Part shown: positions 43,924 through 51,085 of the stretch, piece by piece
Numbering within the stretch: position 1 is the first letter of the stretch
Layout of the letters: each line of letters begins with the position of its first letter
NCBI GenBank assembly: GCA_018267285.1
Contig: JAFDYU010000007.1
Location: 62,206 to 126,205, forward strand
Direction of reading: 5' to 3'
Length of the DNA stretch: 64,000 nucleotides
DNA from: Bacteroidota bacterium
Lineage (GTDB): Bacteria > Bacteroidota > Bacteroidia > Cytophagales > Cyclobacteriaceae
Notes under the pieces: generated by a model
What the model saw: only the letters and a program-made list of their open reading frames with translations
Database searches by the model: none
Told to the model about the DNA's origin: nothing
Made by a program: the position numbers and the translations under genes

Positions 43924-44631
43924 CTAAGCTAAAAACAAAAAAACAGCGGGTACTTTGGGCAAATTCGGAACATTCTTTTTCCAATCGGCAACCGCTTTGG
44001 TTTTGATAAATTCGTTTTCCCCGGTGAGGTCGAGTGCAAGGCATAACTGCGTAGTGGCGTGCAGCGAATCCAACAGATGTTTTAAAATTTGATTGTTGCG
44101 GTAGGGCGTTTCGATTAAGATTTGAGTTTGCCTTTTTTGGGTAGATTCTTTTTCGAGTTGTTTTATTTTTTGAGCGCACTCTTTGGCATCGATAGGAAGG
44201 TAGCCGTGAAAAGCAAATTGCTGGCCGTTAAGCCCCGATGCCATCAGGGCAAGTATAATGGAAGATGGCCCAACCAACGGAATTACCGGAATATTTTTCT
44301 GATGAGCATAAGCTACAGCCAGCGCGCCCGGATCGGCAACACCGGGGCAACCCGATTCTGAAAGAACGCCAAGAGGATGCCCCGAAAACACAGGCTTGAA
44401 AAGTTCGGGTAACTCATTCTCTGGGGTGTCCTTGTTCAGCACAGAGAAATTCAACTCCTCTATGCTTGCAAAAATTTTTAAGCCGCTCAAATACCTGCGT
44501 GCCGTGCGCACATCTTCAACTAAAAAATGTTGAATAGATTTGAGCGTTTCGAAAACAATAGGCGGAATGGTTTTAGTTTCAGATCCATCGGCAATGATGG
44601 TGGGTATCAGAAAAAGTTTGCCCGTGCTCAC
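43924..44631 (-). CDS. RsmI-like tetrapyrrole-methylase-fold SAM-dependent methyltransferase
   Basis: A 235-aa protein of the tetrapyrrole/RsmI methylase superfamily. GKLFLIPTIIADG starts the first strand, and GVLSESGCPGVADPGALAVAYA near residue 87 and PLVGPSSIILALMASGLNGQQFAFHGYLP near 116 are RsmI-like. It is shorter than RsmI and lacks its C-terminal region, matching the paralogue common in Bacteroidota. RsmI methylates 16S rRNA C1402; this paralogue's target is unproven. It overlaps the upstream hydrolase gene by 4 nt, so the two are coupled. Confidence 0.85.
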   Translation of the reverse strand: MSTGKLFLIPTIIADGSETKTIPPIVFETLKSIQHFLVEDVRTARRYLSGLKIFASIEELNFSVLNKDTPENELPELFKPVFSGHPLGVLSESGCPGVADPGALAVAYAHQKNIPVIPLVGPSSIILALMASGLNGQQFAFHGYLPIDAKECAQKIKQLEKESTQKRQTQILIETPYRNNQILKHLLDSLHATTQLCLALDLTGENEFIKTKAVADWKKNVPNLPKVPAVFLFLA

Positions 44632-45386
44632 TTCAGAAACTCGAAAACGGTTTTAGCAAAAGCCTGTGCGTTTTCTGCCTGCACCCAATGGCCAGTATCG
44701 AGTGTGGTAAATTGAGCCCGGGGAAATAGTTTCCGGATCAAGCCGTCATCGCCTTCGCTAAAATAATTCGACTTTTTCCCGTTGATGAAAAGAGAATCGC
44801 CATCAAACGTTCCGTTGTATTGCATGCCGGCACCAATTTCTTCCAAATGTGCATAGAGCGCTTGTAAGTTGAACCGCCAAAAAAATTTTCCTTGGTCATC
44901 GCGCCCCAGGTTTTTTAAAAGAAACTGCCGTACGGCTACATCGGGCTCGTAGCCCGACAAGATTACATCGGCCTCCGACCGCGAAGCGATTTCATCCAGC
45001 GGTATCGATTTCATGCCTTCAATCAGCCGATCGTGGTGTACTTTGTAATATTTGGGCACAATATCAACCACAATTAACCGATCTACCAGACTAGGGTTTT
45101 TAACTGCGAAATTCATCACGGTTTTACCACCCATGGAGTGGCCGATAAGATGCGCACGTTCGATTTTATTTTGTTTAAAAAAATCTTCAAGGTCTTCGGT
45201 CAAAACCTGGTAATCCATTTCATCGCGGTGGGGCGATTGTCCGTGGTTTCGCTGGTCAACGAGGTATACGGAAAATTTTTCTGAAAAAACTTTCCCGAGC
45301 GAGTGCCAGTTATCGGACGACCCAAAAAGCCCGTGTAGAATTACAAGCGGCTTGCCTTGCCCGTATTGACGGAAGAAGAGATTCAT
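44628..45386 (-). CDS. Alpha/beta-hydrolase (YbfF-like esterase)
   Basis: A 252-aa alpha/beta hydrolase. The oxyanion-hole motif LHGLFGSSDNW is near residue 18, VDQRNHGQSPH near 43, the nucleophile elbow GHSMGG near 87 and the catalytic His in LDTGHWVQAENA near the C-terminus. This pattern matches E. coli YbfF and its relatives, which hydrolyse short acyl esters and acyl-CoA thioesters. The natural substrate is unknown. It overlaps the RsmI-like gene by 4 nt. Confidence 0.9.
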   Translation of the reverse strand: MNLFFRQYGQGKPLVILHGLFGSSDNWHSLGKVFSEKFSVYLVDQRNHGQSPHRDEMDYQVLTEDLEDFFKQNKIERAHLIGHSMGGKTVMNFAVKNPSLVDRLIVVDIVPKYYKVHHDRLIEGMKSIPLDEIASRSEADVILSGYEPDVAVRQFLLKNLGRDDQGKFFWRFNLQALYAHLEEIGAGMQYNGTFDGDSLFINGKKSNYFSEGDDGLIRKLFPRAQFTTLDTGHWVQAENAQAFAKTVFEFLK

Positions 45387-45467
45387 AGCAGAAAGATACT
45401 ATGGGTTATGTAATAATGAATCACTCTTTGATTTTAAAATGACTAATTTTATAGAAAAATCGTAATA

Positions 45468-45698
45468 ATGAAAACGGTGGAACTGAGAACCAGCATTCAT
45501 AAGATTGTAGATTCAATTGAAAGTGAGCAATTATTAAAAACCATTTATGATTTTTTAAAAGTAAGGGAGAAATCCTCTTCGAGGCGTGTATGGGATTTTT
45601 TAACAGAAGAACAAAAAAATGAAGTGATTTCAGCTTTTGATGAATCTGAAGACGAAAATAACCTTGTCGACCCCAAAACTGTTTTTCAAAAAGATTGA
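45468..45698 (+). CDS. Orphan type II antitoxin-like protein
   Basis: A 76-aa protein with an N-terminal helical region (ELRTSIHKIVDSIESEQLL), a basic linker and an acidic C-terminus (FDESEDENNLVDPKTVFQK). This layout is that of a Bacteroidota antitoxin family usually followed by a RelE/ParE toxin. Here the stop codon overlaps an ATG (ATGA at 45698) that opens an 11-codon frame MRVFLTNRGAL and then stops. That looks like the first codons of a lost toxin. The functional toxin is absent; lysA follows. Confidence 0.65.
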   Translation: MKTVELRTSIHKIVDSIESEQLLKTIYDFLKVREKSSSRRVWDFLTEEQKNEVISAFDESEDENNLVDPKTVFQKD

Positions 45699-45733
45699 TG
45701 AGGGTTTTCTTAACCAATCGAGGAGCTCTTTGA
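45698..45733 (+). pseudogene. Vestige of a toxin gene after the orphan antitoxin
   Basis: An ATG overlapping the antitoxin stop codon begins MRVFLTNRGAL and then TGA. RelE/ParE toxins often start with M-[KR]-[VI]-x-[LF]-T-x-x-A, so this could be the remaining 5' end of a deleted toxin. Only about 50 nt separate it from the lysA start. The reading is an inference from context and the short peptide. Confidence 0.3.
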
Positions 45734-45786
45734 TACAAGACGTCATCCGGAGAAAAAACCAACCTAAACTTAATTTTTTTTACCAA

Positions 45787-47019
45787 ATGGAATTAGTTAA
45801 CGGAACGTATGCGTTGCAGAGCATTGATGTGAAGTCGTTGGCCGGAGAATACGGCACTCCTCTTTATGTGTACGATGGCGAGAAAATAGTTGCCCAACTT
45901 CAACACTTGAAGAACGCTTTTTCGCAAAACACCCTGAAGGTTAAGTATGCCATGAAAGCGCTCAGCAACATTTCCATTTTAAAATTGCTGAAGAAGCAAG
46001 GCTCTGGCATTGATGCCGTTTCTATTTACGAAGCACACCTGGCACTACGCGCAGGATTTAAACCCGAAGATATTCAGTTCACACCCAATGGGGTTGACTT
46101 TAGTGAGATTACAGCCGGTGTTGAACTCGGTCTTTGCATCAACCTGGATAATCTTTCGGCTCTTGAAAAATTCGGAAAAAAATACGGGAACACTTATCCG
46201 TGTGGCCTTCGGCTTAACCCGCACATTATGGCAGGCGGAAACCTAAAAATTTCTACCGGGCATGCTGCTTCCAAATTTGGTATTTCGGTACATCAGTTGC
46301 CGCAAATCATTCAACTGATGAATCAATACAACATCAACATCAACGGACTGCACATGCACACCGGCTCGGAGATTACCGACACGGATGTGTATTTAAAAAT
46401 GGCCAATTTATTTTTTGATACTGCAGTACATTTTACCGAGTTGAAGTTCATCGACTTTGGCAGCGGATTTAAGGTAGCCTACAAAGAGGGCGATCGCATT
46501 ACAAACGTAGATGAGTTGGGCTTGCAACTGGGCAGAGCCTTCCGCGATTTTTGCAAAAAGTATGGAAGAATGCTGGAGTTGTGGATTGAGCCCGGAAAAT
46601 ACCTCGTGAGCGAAGCCGGCTATCTATTGGCGAACGTCAACGTGGTGAAAGCAACGCCCTCGGTAACTTTTGTGGGCGTGGACACCGGGCTAAACCACCT
46701 TATCCGCCCCATGATGTACGATGCGTATCATGAGATTGTAAATGTTTCGAACCCTAACGGAGAAAAAAAGATTTATACCGTGGTCGGAAATATTTGCGAA
46801 ACCGATACGATTGGAACAGACCGGAAATTGAATGAAGTGCGCGAAGGCGATCTGCTCGCCATAAAAAATGCAGGAGCCTACGGCTACTCGATGGCCTCCA
46901 ACTACAATTCGCGCTTGCGGCCGGCCGAAGTTTTAATTTGGAACGGCAAAGCACAACTCATCCGCAAACGAGAGACCCTGGAAGATTTATTGAACAATCA
47001 GGTTGAAGTAGAGATTTGA
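45787..47019 (+). CDS. lysA: Diaminopimelate decarboxylase
   Basis: A 410-aa fold-type III PLP enzyme. The PLP lysine is in VKYAMKALSN near residue 58. The HMHTGSEI segment near 195 and the glycine-rich phosphate site DFGSGFK near 228 bind the cofactor. EPGKYLV and the C-terminal CETDT with AGAYGYSMASNYNSR form the substrate site. It converts meso-diaminopimelate to lysine. The ATG at 45787 is chosen; an in-frame upstream start at 45637 lies inside the antitoxin gene and adds non-homologous residues. Downstream lies the repeat nest at 47.0 kb. Confidence 0.96.
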   Translation: MELVNGTYALQSIDVKSLAGEYGTPLYVYDGEKIVAQLQHLKNAFSQNTLKVKYAMKALSNISILKLLKKQGSGIDAVSIYEAHLALRAGFKPEDIQFTPNGVDFSEITAGVELGLCINLDNLSALEKFGKKYGNTYPCGLRLNPHIMAGGNLKISTGHAASKFGISVHQLPQIIQLMNQYNININGLHMHTGSEITDTDVYLKMANLFFDTAVHFTELKFIDFGSGFKVAYKEGDRITNVDELGLQLGRAFRDFCKKYGRMLELWIEPGKYLVSEAGYLLANVNVVKATPSVTFVGVDTGLNHLIRPMMYDAYHEIVNVSNPNGEKKIYTVVGNICETDTIGTDRKLNEVREGDLLAIKNAGAYGYSMASNYNSRLRPAEVLIWNGKAQLIRKRETLEDLLNNQVEVEI

Positions 47020-47076
47020 AAATTTAGGTTGGAACTCACGGAGTTTACCTAAGTGCGATTCTGGCTTTTTGGAAGT

Positions 47077-47099
47077 CCGTCTTCGACAAGCTCAGACTG
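47077..47099. repeat. REP-like hairpin R1
   Basis: Stem CCGTCT / AGACTG (one mismatch) around the 11-nt loop TCGACAAGCTC. It is the first of nine related hairpins surrounding the GIY-YIG gene. Confidence 0.85.
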
Positions 47100-47126
47100 A
47101 AATTTATACTTTTTTATGGAACCATT

Positions 47127-47173
47127 ACTCTTAGCTTGTCGAAGGGAATGTCACCCTGAGCTTGTCGAAGGGT
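47127..47173. repeat. REP-like hairpins R2 (decayed) and R3
   Basis: R2 (about 47127-47146) keeps the loop core AGCTTGTCGA and the right stem AGGG, but its left stem has decayed to CTCTT. R3 (47153-47173) is intact: stem ACCCT / AGGGT with the 11-nt loop GAGCTTGTCGA. Both have the same orientation. Confidence 0.8.
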
Positions 47174-47203
47174 TATCAGTGCGATACTATTTTTTCGTAG
47201 CCT

Positions 47204-47273
47204 GTCATGCTGAGCTTGTCGAAGCACGACATGATTTTATTTTTTAGAGGCAGTCTTCGACAGGCTCAGACTG
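47204..47273. repeat. REP-like inverted pair R4-R5, upstream of the GIY-YIG gene
   Basis: R4 (47204-47230) has stem GTCATGCT / AGCACGAC with one A-C mismatch and loop GAGCTTGTCGA. R5 (47251-47273) has stem CAGTCT / AGACTG and loop TCGACAGGCTC, the opposite orientation. A 20-nt spacer (ATGATTTTATTTTTTAGAGG) separates them. An almost identical pair lies downstream of the gene at 47675-47747, so the gene is bracketed by direct copies of a 70-75 bp unit. Confidence 0.9.
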
Positions 47274-47317
47274 ACAATGAACCCCGAACAGAATATAATA
47301 TTATTTTACCTTTGAGA

Positions 47318-47638
47318 ATGTCCTTCAACAGAAATTATTTTGTTTACATCGTGGAGTGCTCGGATGGCCTGTACTATACCGGAGTAACAAATGATTTGGA
47401 CAGGCGAATATCAGAACACAATGAGGGCATTCACCCGAAAAGCTTTACTTTCAAGAGAAGACCCGTAAAACTAAAATACTGGCTTCGTTTTAGCGATGTC
47501 AATCAGGCTATTGATTGGGAAAAACAACTGAAAGGCTGGGGAAGAAAAAAGAAAGAAGCCCTGTTTAAAGAAGATTGGGAGTCAATCAAAAAATTGGCAA
47601 GGAGTAAAGGGAGTCAGTCTTCGACAGGCTCAGACTGA
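47318..47638 (+). CDS. Single-domain GIY-YIG nuclease embedded in REP-like repeats
   Basis: A 106-aa protein of the GIY-YIG superfamily. FVYIVECSDGLYYTGVTNDLDRR shows the two strands (VYI and YYTG) and the catalytic Arg. EHN follows, and DWEKQLKGWGRKKK carries the metal-binding Glu. It would be an Mg-dependent DNA endonuclease, as in UvrC-type domains and YhbQ-like proteins. The ATG at 47318 is chosen because the 37 in-frame codons upstream are merely the translated repeat. A perfect -7 element TACCTTTG lies 3 nt before the ATG. The last residues (SQSSTGSD) and the stop codon are encoded by repeat R6. The host or mobile role is unknown. Confidence 0.9.
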   Translation: MSFNRNYFVYIVECSDGLYYTGVTNDLDRRISEHNEGIHPKSFTFKRRPVKLKYWLRFSDVNQAIDWEKQLKGWGRKKKEALFKEDWESIKKLARSKGSQSSTGSD

Positions 47639-47639
47639 C
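47613..47639. repeat. REP-like hairpin R6, overlapping the 3' end of the GIY-YIG gene
   Basis: A perfect 8-bp stem GTCAGTCT / AGACTGAC with loop TCGACAGGCTC. The TGA stop codon of the GIY-YIG gene (47636-47638) lies in the right arm, so gene and repeat are physically fused. Confidence 0.9.
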
Positions 47640-47674
47640 AATGCTAATTTCTGATAAGACAATAAATGAAAAAT

Positions 47675-47747
47675 GTCATGCTGAGCTTGTCGAAGCACGA
47701 CTTGATTTTATTTTTTAGAAGTCTGTCTTCGACAGGCTCAGACTGAC
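47675..47747. repeat. REP-like inverted pair R7-R8, downstream of the GIY-YIG gene
   Basis: R7 (47675-47701) is identical to R4 over its whole length. R8 (47721-47747) has stem GTCTGTCT / AGACTGAC with one T-T mismatch and loop TCGACAGGCTC, like R5. The spacer again reads TTGATTTTATTTTTTAGA. It is a near copy of the upstream pair, in the same orientation. Confidence 0.9.
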
Positions 47748-47762
47748 AAGATCAAATAGTGT

Positions 47763-47785
47763 CACCCTGAGCTTGTCGAAGGGTG
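47763..47785. repeat. REP-like hairpin R9, next to the hydrolase stop codon
   Basis: Stem CACCCT / AGGGTG with loop GAGCTTGTCGA. It ends 4 nt before the stop codon of the convergent dienelactone hydrolase gene, so it may also act as that gene's transcript end. Confidence 0.88.
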
Positions 47786-47789
47786 GTGG

Positions 47790-48632
47790 TTATTTTAATC
47801 TCGCCTTAAAAAAAGCAATCGAATTTTTATACGCATCGGCCGCGGCTTCTTTGTTGTGTTTCGGGTTGCTGGGGTTGGCAAAAGCGTGGTCGGCATCGTA
47901 CGATTTTACCGTCAGTTTTTTTCCAACGGCTTTCATATTCGCTTCAAATTTTGAGGTTACATCTTTATTGATCCATTGATCTTGTGTGGCAAAGATGTCG
48001 AGCACATCGCAATTCAATCCTTTCAGCCGATCGAGGTTCTCTTCGGGCATTCCATAATAAATAACACAAGCCACAGCTTGGCTTCCGGCCGTAAGCGCAG
48101 CCTGCATGGACTGACCCCCGCCAAAACACCAGCCAATCGTTCCTATTTTAGCTTTGCTGCCCACGTAAGCCATTGCTCCTTTTACAATAGCAGTACCACG
48201 TTCTTGCTTAAACTCTTGCATGTATTTGCCCGCGTCTTTACCGTTGGTGGCCACTTTGCCATCGTACATATCGAGCGCCAGTACATTAACATTCCCTAAA
48301 TCGTTGTATATAGTTTCGGCTTCGCGCTTGATGTTGTCGTTCAGTCCCCACCACTCCTGAAAAACAAAAACCCAGTTGTCCGATTTTTTCTTGGATTCAA
48401 TTAAATAAGCATTTGCTTCTGCCGCATCGGTTTTTATTTTTATCATCCGGCCACCGGCTTCGCTTACGTGCGTGTAAAAAAGAGGTTGAGGATGAGCGCT
48501 GTTAAATTTTTTGTTGGACGCAAAGAGGGCAAACTTCTCGGTAGAAGGAGTGTGACAAACCGTTGGTTCGGACTGAGCCATTATTTTCGAGCAGACGAAA
48601 ATCAATGCGAGCAATGAAATTACTTTTGCCAT
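47790..48632 (-). CDS. Exported dienelactone hydrolase family protein
   Basis: A 280-aa alpha/beta hydrolase with a signal peptide (cleavage near KIMAQ). FVFQEWWGLNDNIKREAE holds the DLH Glu, the nucleophile Cys is in IGWCFGGGQSM near residue 170, and the catalytic Asp and His are in FATQDQWI and DADHAFANPSNP. DLH proteins hydrolyse lactones or esters; the presence of a signal peptide suggests a periplasmic substrate. Its 3' end abuts repeat R9. Confidence 0.9.
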   Translation of the reverse strand: MAKVISLLALIFVCSKIMAQSEPTVCHTPSTEKFALFASNKKFNSAHPQPLFYTHVSEAGGRMIKIKTDAAEANAYLIESKKKSDNWVFVFQEWWGLNDNIKREAETIYNDLGNVNVLALDMYDGKVATNGKDAGKYMQEFKQERGTAIVKGAMAYVGSKAKIGTIGWCFGGGQSMQAALTAGSQAVACVIYYGMPEENLDRLKGLNCDVLDIFATQDQWINKDVTSKFEANMKAVGKKLTVKSYDADHAFANPSNPKHNKEAAADAYKNSIAFFKARLK

Positions 48633-48678
48633 AAGAGTTTGATTTAATTATGAAAATACTTGATCTACCAATGTACAA

Positions 48679-49149
48679 TCAATTTTGTAATTGTCCACGC
48701 ATAATTCTGTCGTAAGTGATGAAATCCGTATTTACCGGCTCAAATCCATTTTGACGCAGGAGCAACGCTACCTGAGCCCGGTGATAACTGGCGTGATTGG
48801 CCGTATGGATGATGATGGACTCCATATTATTGGTGAACGGATCGCCTGCGTAATTGGTATAATTTAATTCACGATCAAAAACTTCCGTGGCTTCGATGAA
48901 CTCCAACCACTGCCGATCAATGTTATTAAACATTTCTTCCAACTCGCTTAGTGTGTACGTGCTCCACAATTTTACGTCAGGTTTGGGCAACGATTTCACC
49001 CGGTGCAGCCACAGCATTTCGGCAGCGGCCACATGCCCCATCAATGAAAAAATTTTTTTGTTAACCACATTCTGCTTGTTAAGTGCAAAAAGTACCTGGC
49101 GGTTTGCCCAGGCGTTGTATTGAAACAGTTTTAAAAAATATTTTTTCAT
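48679..49149 (-). CDS. DinB-fold protein
   Basis: A 156-aa four-helix-bundle protein of the DinB/YfiT superfamily. LFQYNAWANRQVLFAL at the N-terminus, GHVAAAEMLWLHRV near residue 38 and HTANHASYHRAQVALLLRQNG near 115 provide the metal-binding His residues and the HRAQ motif. The substrate is unknown. It is more typical of DinB than the first copy at 9.4 kb and is probably transcribed separately from the hydrolase gene 46 nt downstream. Confidence 0.9.
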   Translation of the reverse strand: MKKYFLKLFQYNAWANRQVLFALNKQNVVNKKIFSLMGHVAAAEMLWLHRVKSLPKPDVKLWSTYTLSELEEMFNNIDRQWLEFIEATEVFDRELNYTNYAGDPFTNNMESIIIHTANHASYHRAQVALLLRQNGFEPVNTDFITYDRIMRGQLQN

Positions 49150-49201
49150 GAAGACAGGCGTAAAATTACAAAATGCACTAACGGGGTTTTAAGTTATCGG
49201 T

Positions 49202-50380
49202 TTATGATTTTGCAAAAATATCAGCAAATTGATTTGATAATGTTGAGCGGTTGTATTTTTCTTCTGCTAATTTTCGTGCAGCTTGTTGATACGGCCTCAA
49301 GTTAAAACGAGATGAGAGAAACGGTTCTATTTTTTTTACGAAGTCTGTAGGCTGATTGGGGTTAACCGAGAAACCGCAATTATTTTTTTCAATTTCGTCT
49401 TTAATCCATCCACCAAAATTGGTTACAATAAGTTTGCCTGCTGCCAGGGCATCGAAATATTTGTTGGGCGAACCGGTTTCCAGAATTGGAACATTCTTAT
49501 AACAAATGAAAGCGACATCGGTTACGTTCAATATTCCACGTACGGTATTCCTATTCACTGCTCCTGTAAAAATTAGGTTGGTCAGGTTTAATTTTTCGGC
49601 TGATGATTTTAAGTGTTCAAATAGGGCACCCTGCCCGCATAGTATAAACTGAACAGCCAAATTTGCTTTACGCGAAGCATGGGCACACTCGATGAAATAG
49701 TCCAAACCGTTGGCCACGCCCAAAGCACCAACGTAAGAAACTACCAGCTTGTTTTCGGTTTTGTATTTCGCTTCTAAAATCGGGTCTTTTGTTTCAGGTT
49801 GGTAGAAATCGCAATCCGAAAAATTGGAAATAATGTGAATTTTCTTGGTGGAAATTTTTTTTTCGATGGCATCTTTAATCGGATGAGAGAGCGCAACAAT
49901 AGATTCGGCTTCGCGGTAAATAAATTTTTCGAGACGGTACAAGAGCGAAGCAAAGAAATAATTTTTTACAAAACCCATTTGCACGGGCGCATCGGGCCAA
50001 AGGTCGCCCACCTCGAAAACAAAAGGTATCTTCATTTTTGCTTTCAATCTATAGGCGGCAAGGCCGATGGTGAGCGGCACCGACATGGCATAGCACACAT
50101 CAATTCCTTTTATTTTTTTTGCCAGCCGCACACTTTTAAAAATATAATCGATAAAAGAAAAACTGCGAGCGATGAACCCGAACGAATTGTCGTAGGCAAC
50201 CGGAAGATAGTGTACCGCTATCCCTTCAACATTTTCAAATTTGTATTTTTTTTCATTGCAACCCGAGATCACTACGGTTTCTATACCGCGGTCAACCAAC
50301 GCTTTGGCAAGGTAGTACGAGCGGATGGCCCCTCCTTTTTCGGGGGTATTAAAATGCTGGTGGAGGATCAAAATTTTCAC
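49202..50380 (-). CDS. GT4-family glycosyltransferase
   Basis: A 392-aa GT-B glycosyltransferase. The N-terminal domain opens with KILILHQHFNTPEKGGAIRSYYLAKAL, as in WcaI/WbuB-like family 4 enzymes. The C-terminal domain has VSYVGALGVANGLDYFIECA and the nucleotide-sugar EX7E-like region ILETGSPNKYFDALAAGK. It adds a sugar to an envelope polysaccharide or lipid-linked glycan at the inner membrane. The start is a GTG at 50380, because that gives the family-like N-terminus; an in-frame TTG at 50422 would add a non-homologous stretch. Confidence 0.88.
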   Translation of the reverse strand: MKILILHQHFNTPEKGGAIRSYYLAKALVDRGIETVVISGCNEKKYKFENVEGIAVHYLPVAYDNSFGFIARSFSFIDYIFKSVRLAKKIKGIDVCYAMSVPLTIGLAAYRLKAKMKIPFVFEVGDLWPDAPVQMGFVKNYFFASLLYRLEKFIYREAESIVALSHPIKDAIEKKISTKKIHIISNFSDCDFYQPETKDPILEAKYKTENKLVVSYVGALGVANGLDYFIECAHASRKANLAVQFILCGQGALFEHLKSSAEKLNLTNLIFTGAVNRNTVRGILNVTDVAFICYKNVPILETGSPNKYFDALAAGKLIVTNFGGWIKDEIEKNNCGFSVNPNQPTDFVKKIEPFLSSRFNLRPYQQAARKLAEEKYNRSTLSNQFADIFAKS

Positions 50381-50424
50381 GATGCAAAGGAATAAGAAAC
50401 CTGTGAATCTAAAAAACTTCAAAA

Positions 50425-50455
50425 TTTGTTTTTAAGATACCGATCGGTATCTTTG
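50425..50455 (+). promoter_or_regulatory. Promoter with overlapping TetR operator, leaderless-type start
   Basis: TTTG (50425-50428), exactly 19 nt, then TATCTTTG (50448-50455): a full match to the Bacteroidota consensus. The perfect 20-bp palindrome AAGATACCGATCGGTATCTT (50434-50453) fills the spacer and enters the -7 element. The ATG of the regulator begins only 4 nt after the -7 element, so the transcript is probably leaderless or nearly so. Confidence 0.8.
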
Positions 50456-50459
50456 CGCC

Positions 50460-51050
50460 ATGCGAAACCGCGAGGAGACTATAGCTAAAATTTTGCATCG
50501 GGCAGGTGAGTTGTTCAATGTGCACGGCTACCGGGCTACTTCCATCAGCCACATTACGGATGCCACCGGCTATACCAAAGGTGCTGTTTACCGTCATTTC
50601 AAAAATAAAGACAAACTCGAAGAGCAAACGCTGGCTTACCTCACCTTAAAAGTTTATGAAAAATTGGGCGAGCAAATCAAGCGCGAAAAAAATGCGGGCG
50701 ATAAACTTCGTGCGGTACTTCGATATTTTGAATCGTATGTTACCGAGCCGCCCATCAAAGGAGGCTGCCCGCTATTGAACGCAGCCATTGAAGCCGATGA
50801 CAGCAACCCGTTGCTCCGAAAAAAAGCGATCGTCATTCTCCGTACGTTAAAAGAATCTATCTGCCACATTTTGGATAAAGGCATCGAATTTAGACAAATC
50901 AAAAAATCAGTTGATAAAAATTCTTTTGCTACGATTATGATTGCCTCATTAGAAGGTGCGATTATGATGAGCAAACTGGCTCGCAACAATGAAGACATCC
51001 GGATCGTGATTCACCACCTCGAAAATATGATTCGTGAAATTGAAGTTTAA
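50460..51050 (+). CDS. TetR/AcrR family transcriptional regulator
   Basis: A 196-aa repressor. The N-terminal helix-turn-helix reads TIAKILHRAGELFNVHGYRATSISHITDATGYTKGAVYRHFKNKDKL. The ligand domain contains PPIKGGCPLLNAAIEADD, a segment seen in the subgroup with TetR_C-type ligand domains of the YxaF/AcuR kind. It should bind the palindrome at 50434-50453 and repress itself, and very probably the hydrolase gene downstream, which has a related half-palindrome. Confidence 0.92.
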   Translation: MRNREETIAKILHRAGELFNVHGYRATSISHITDATGYTKGAVYRHFKNKDKLEEQTLAYLTLKVYEKLGEQIKREKNAGDKLRAVLRYFESYVTEPPIKGGCPLLNAAIEADDSNPLLRKKAIVILRTLKESICHILDKGIEFRQIKKSVDKNSFATIMIASLEGAIMMSKLARNNEDIRIVIHHLENMIREIEV

Positions 51051-51065
51051 AAAAATTTAATAATT

Positions 51066-51085
51066 AAGATACCGATTGGTACCAT
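51066..51085 (+). promoter_or_regulatory. Second TetR operator before the hydrolase gene
   Basis: AAGATACCGATTGGTACC repeats the left half and centre of the operator at 50434-50453; the right half has diverged. It overlaps the hydrolase start codon at 51084. A regulator bound here could control the downstream gene separately. Confidence 0.6.

Noticed and set aside
45637-45786. Upstream in-frame start for lysA
   Set aside because: It begins inside the antitoxin gene and adds residues unlike any LysA N-terminus.
47207-47317. In-frame upstream extension of the GIY-YIG gene beginning MLSLSKHD
   Set aside because: It is the translation of repeat pair R4-R5. The GIY-YIG domain begins after the ATG at 47318, which has its own -7 element.
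47041-47790. Possible CRISPR array
   Set aside because: Repeats are palindromic, alternate in orientation, have irregular spacing and enclose a gene. There are no uniform spacers and no cas genes.
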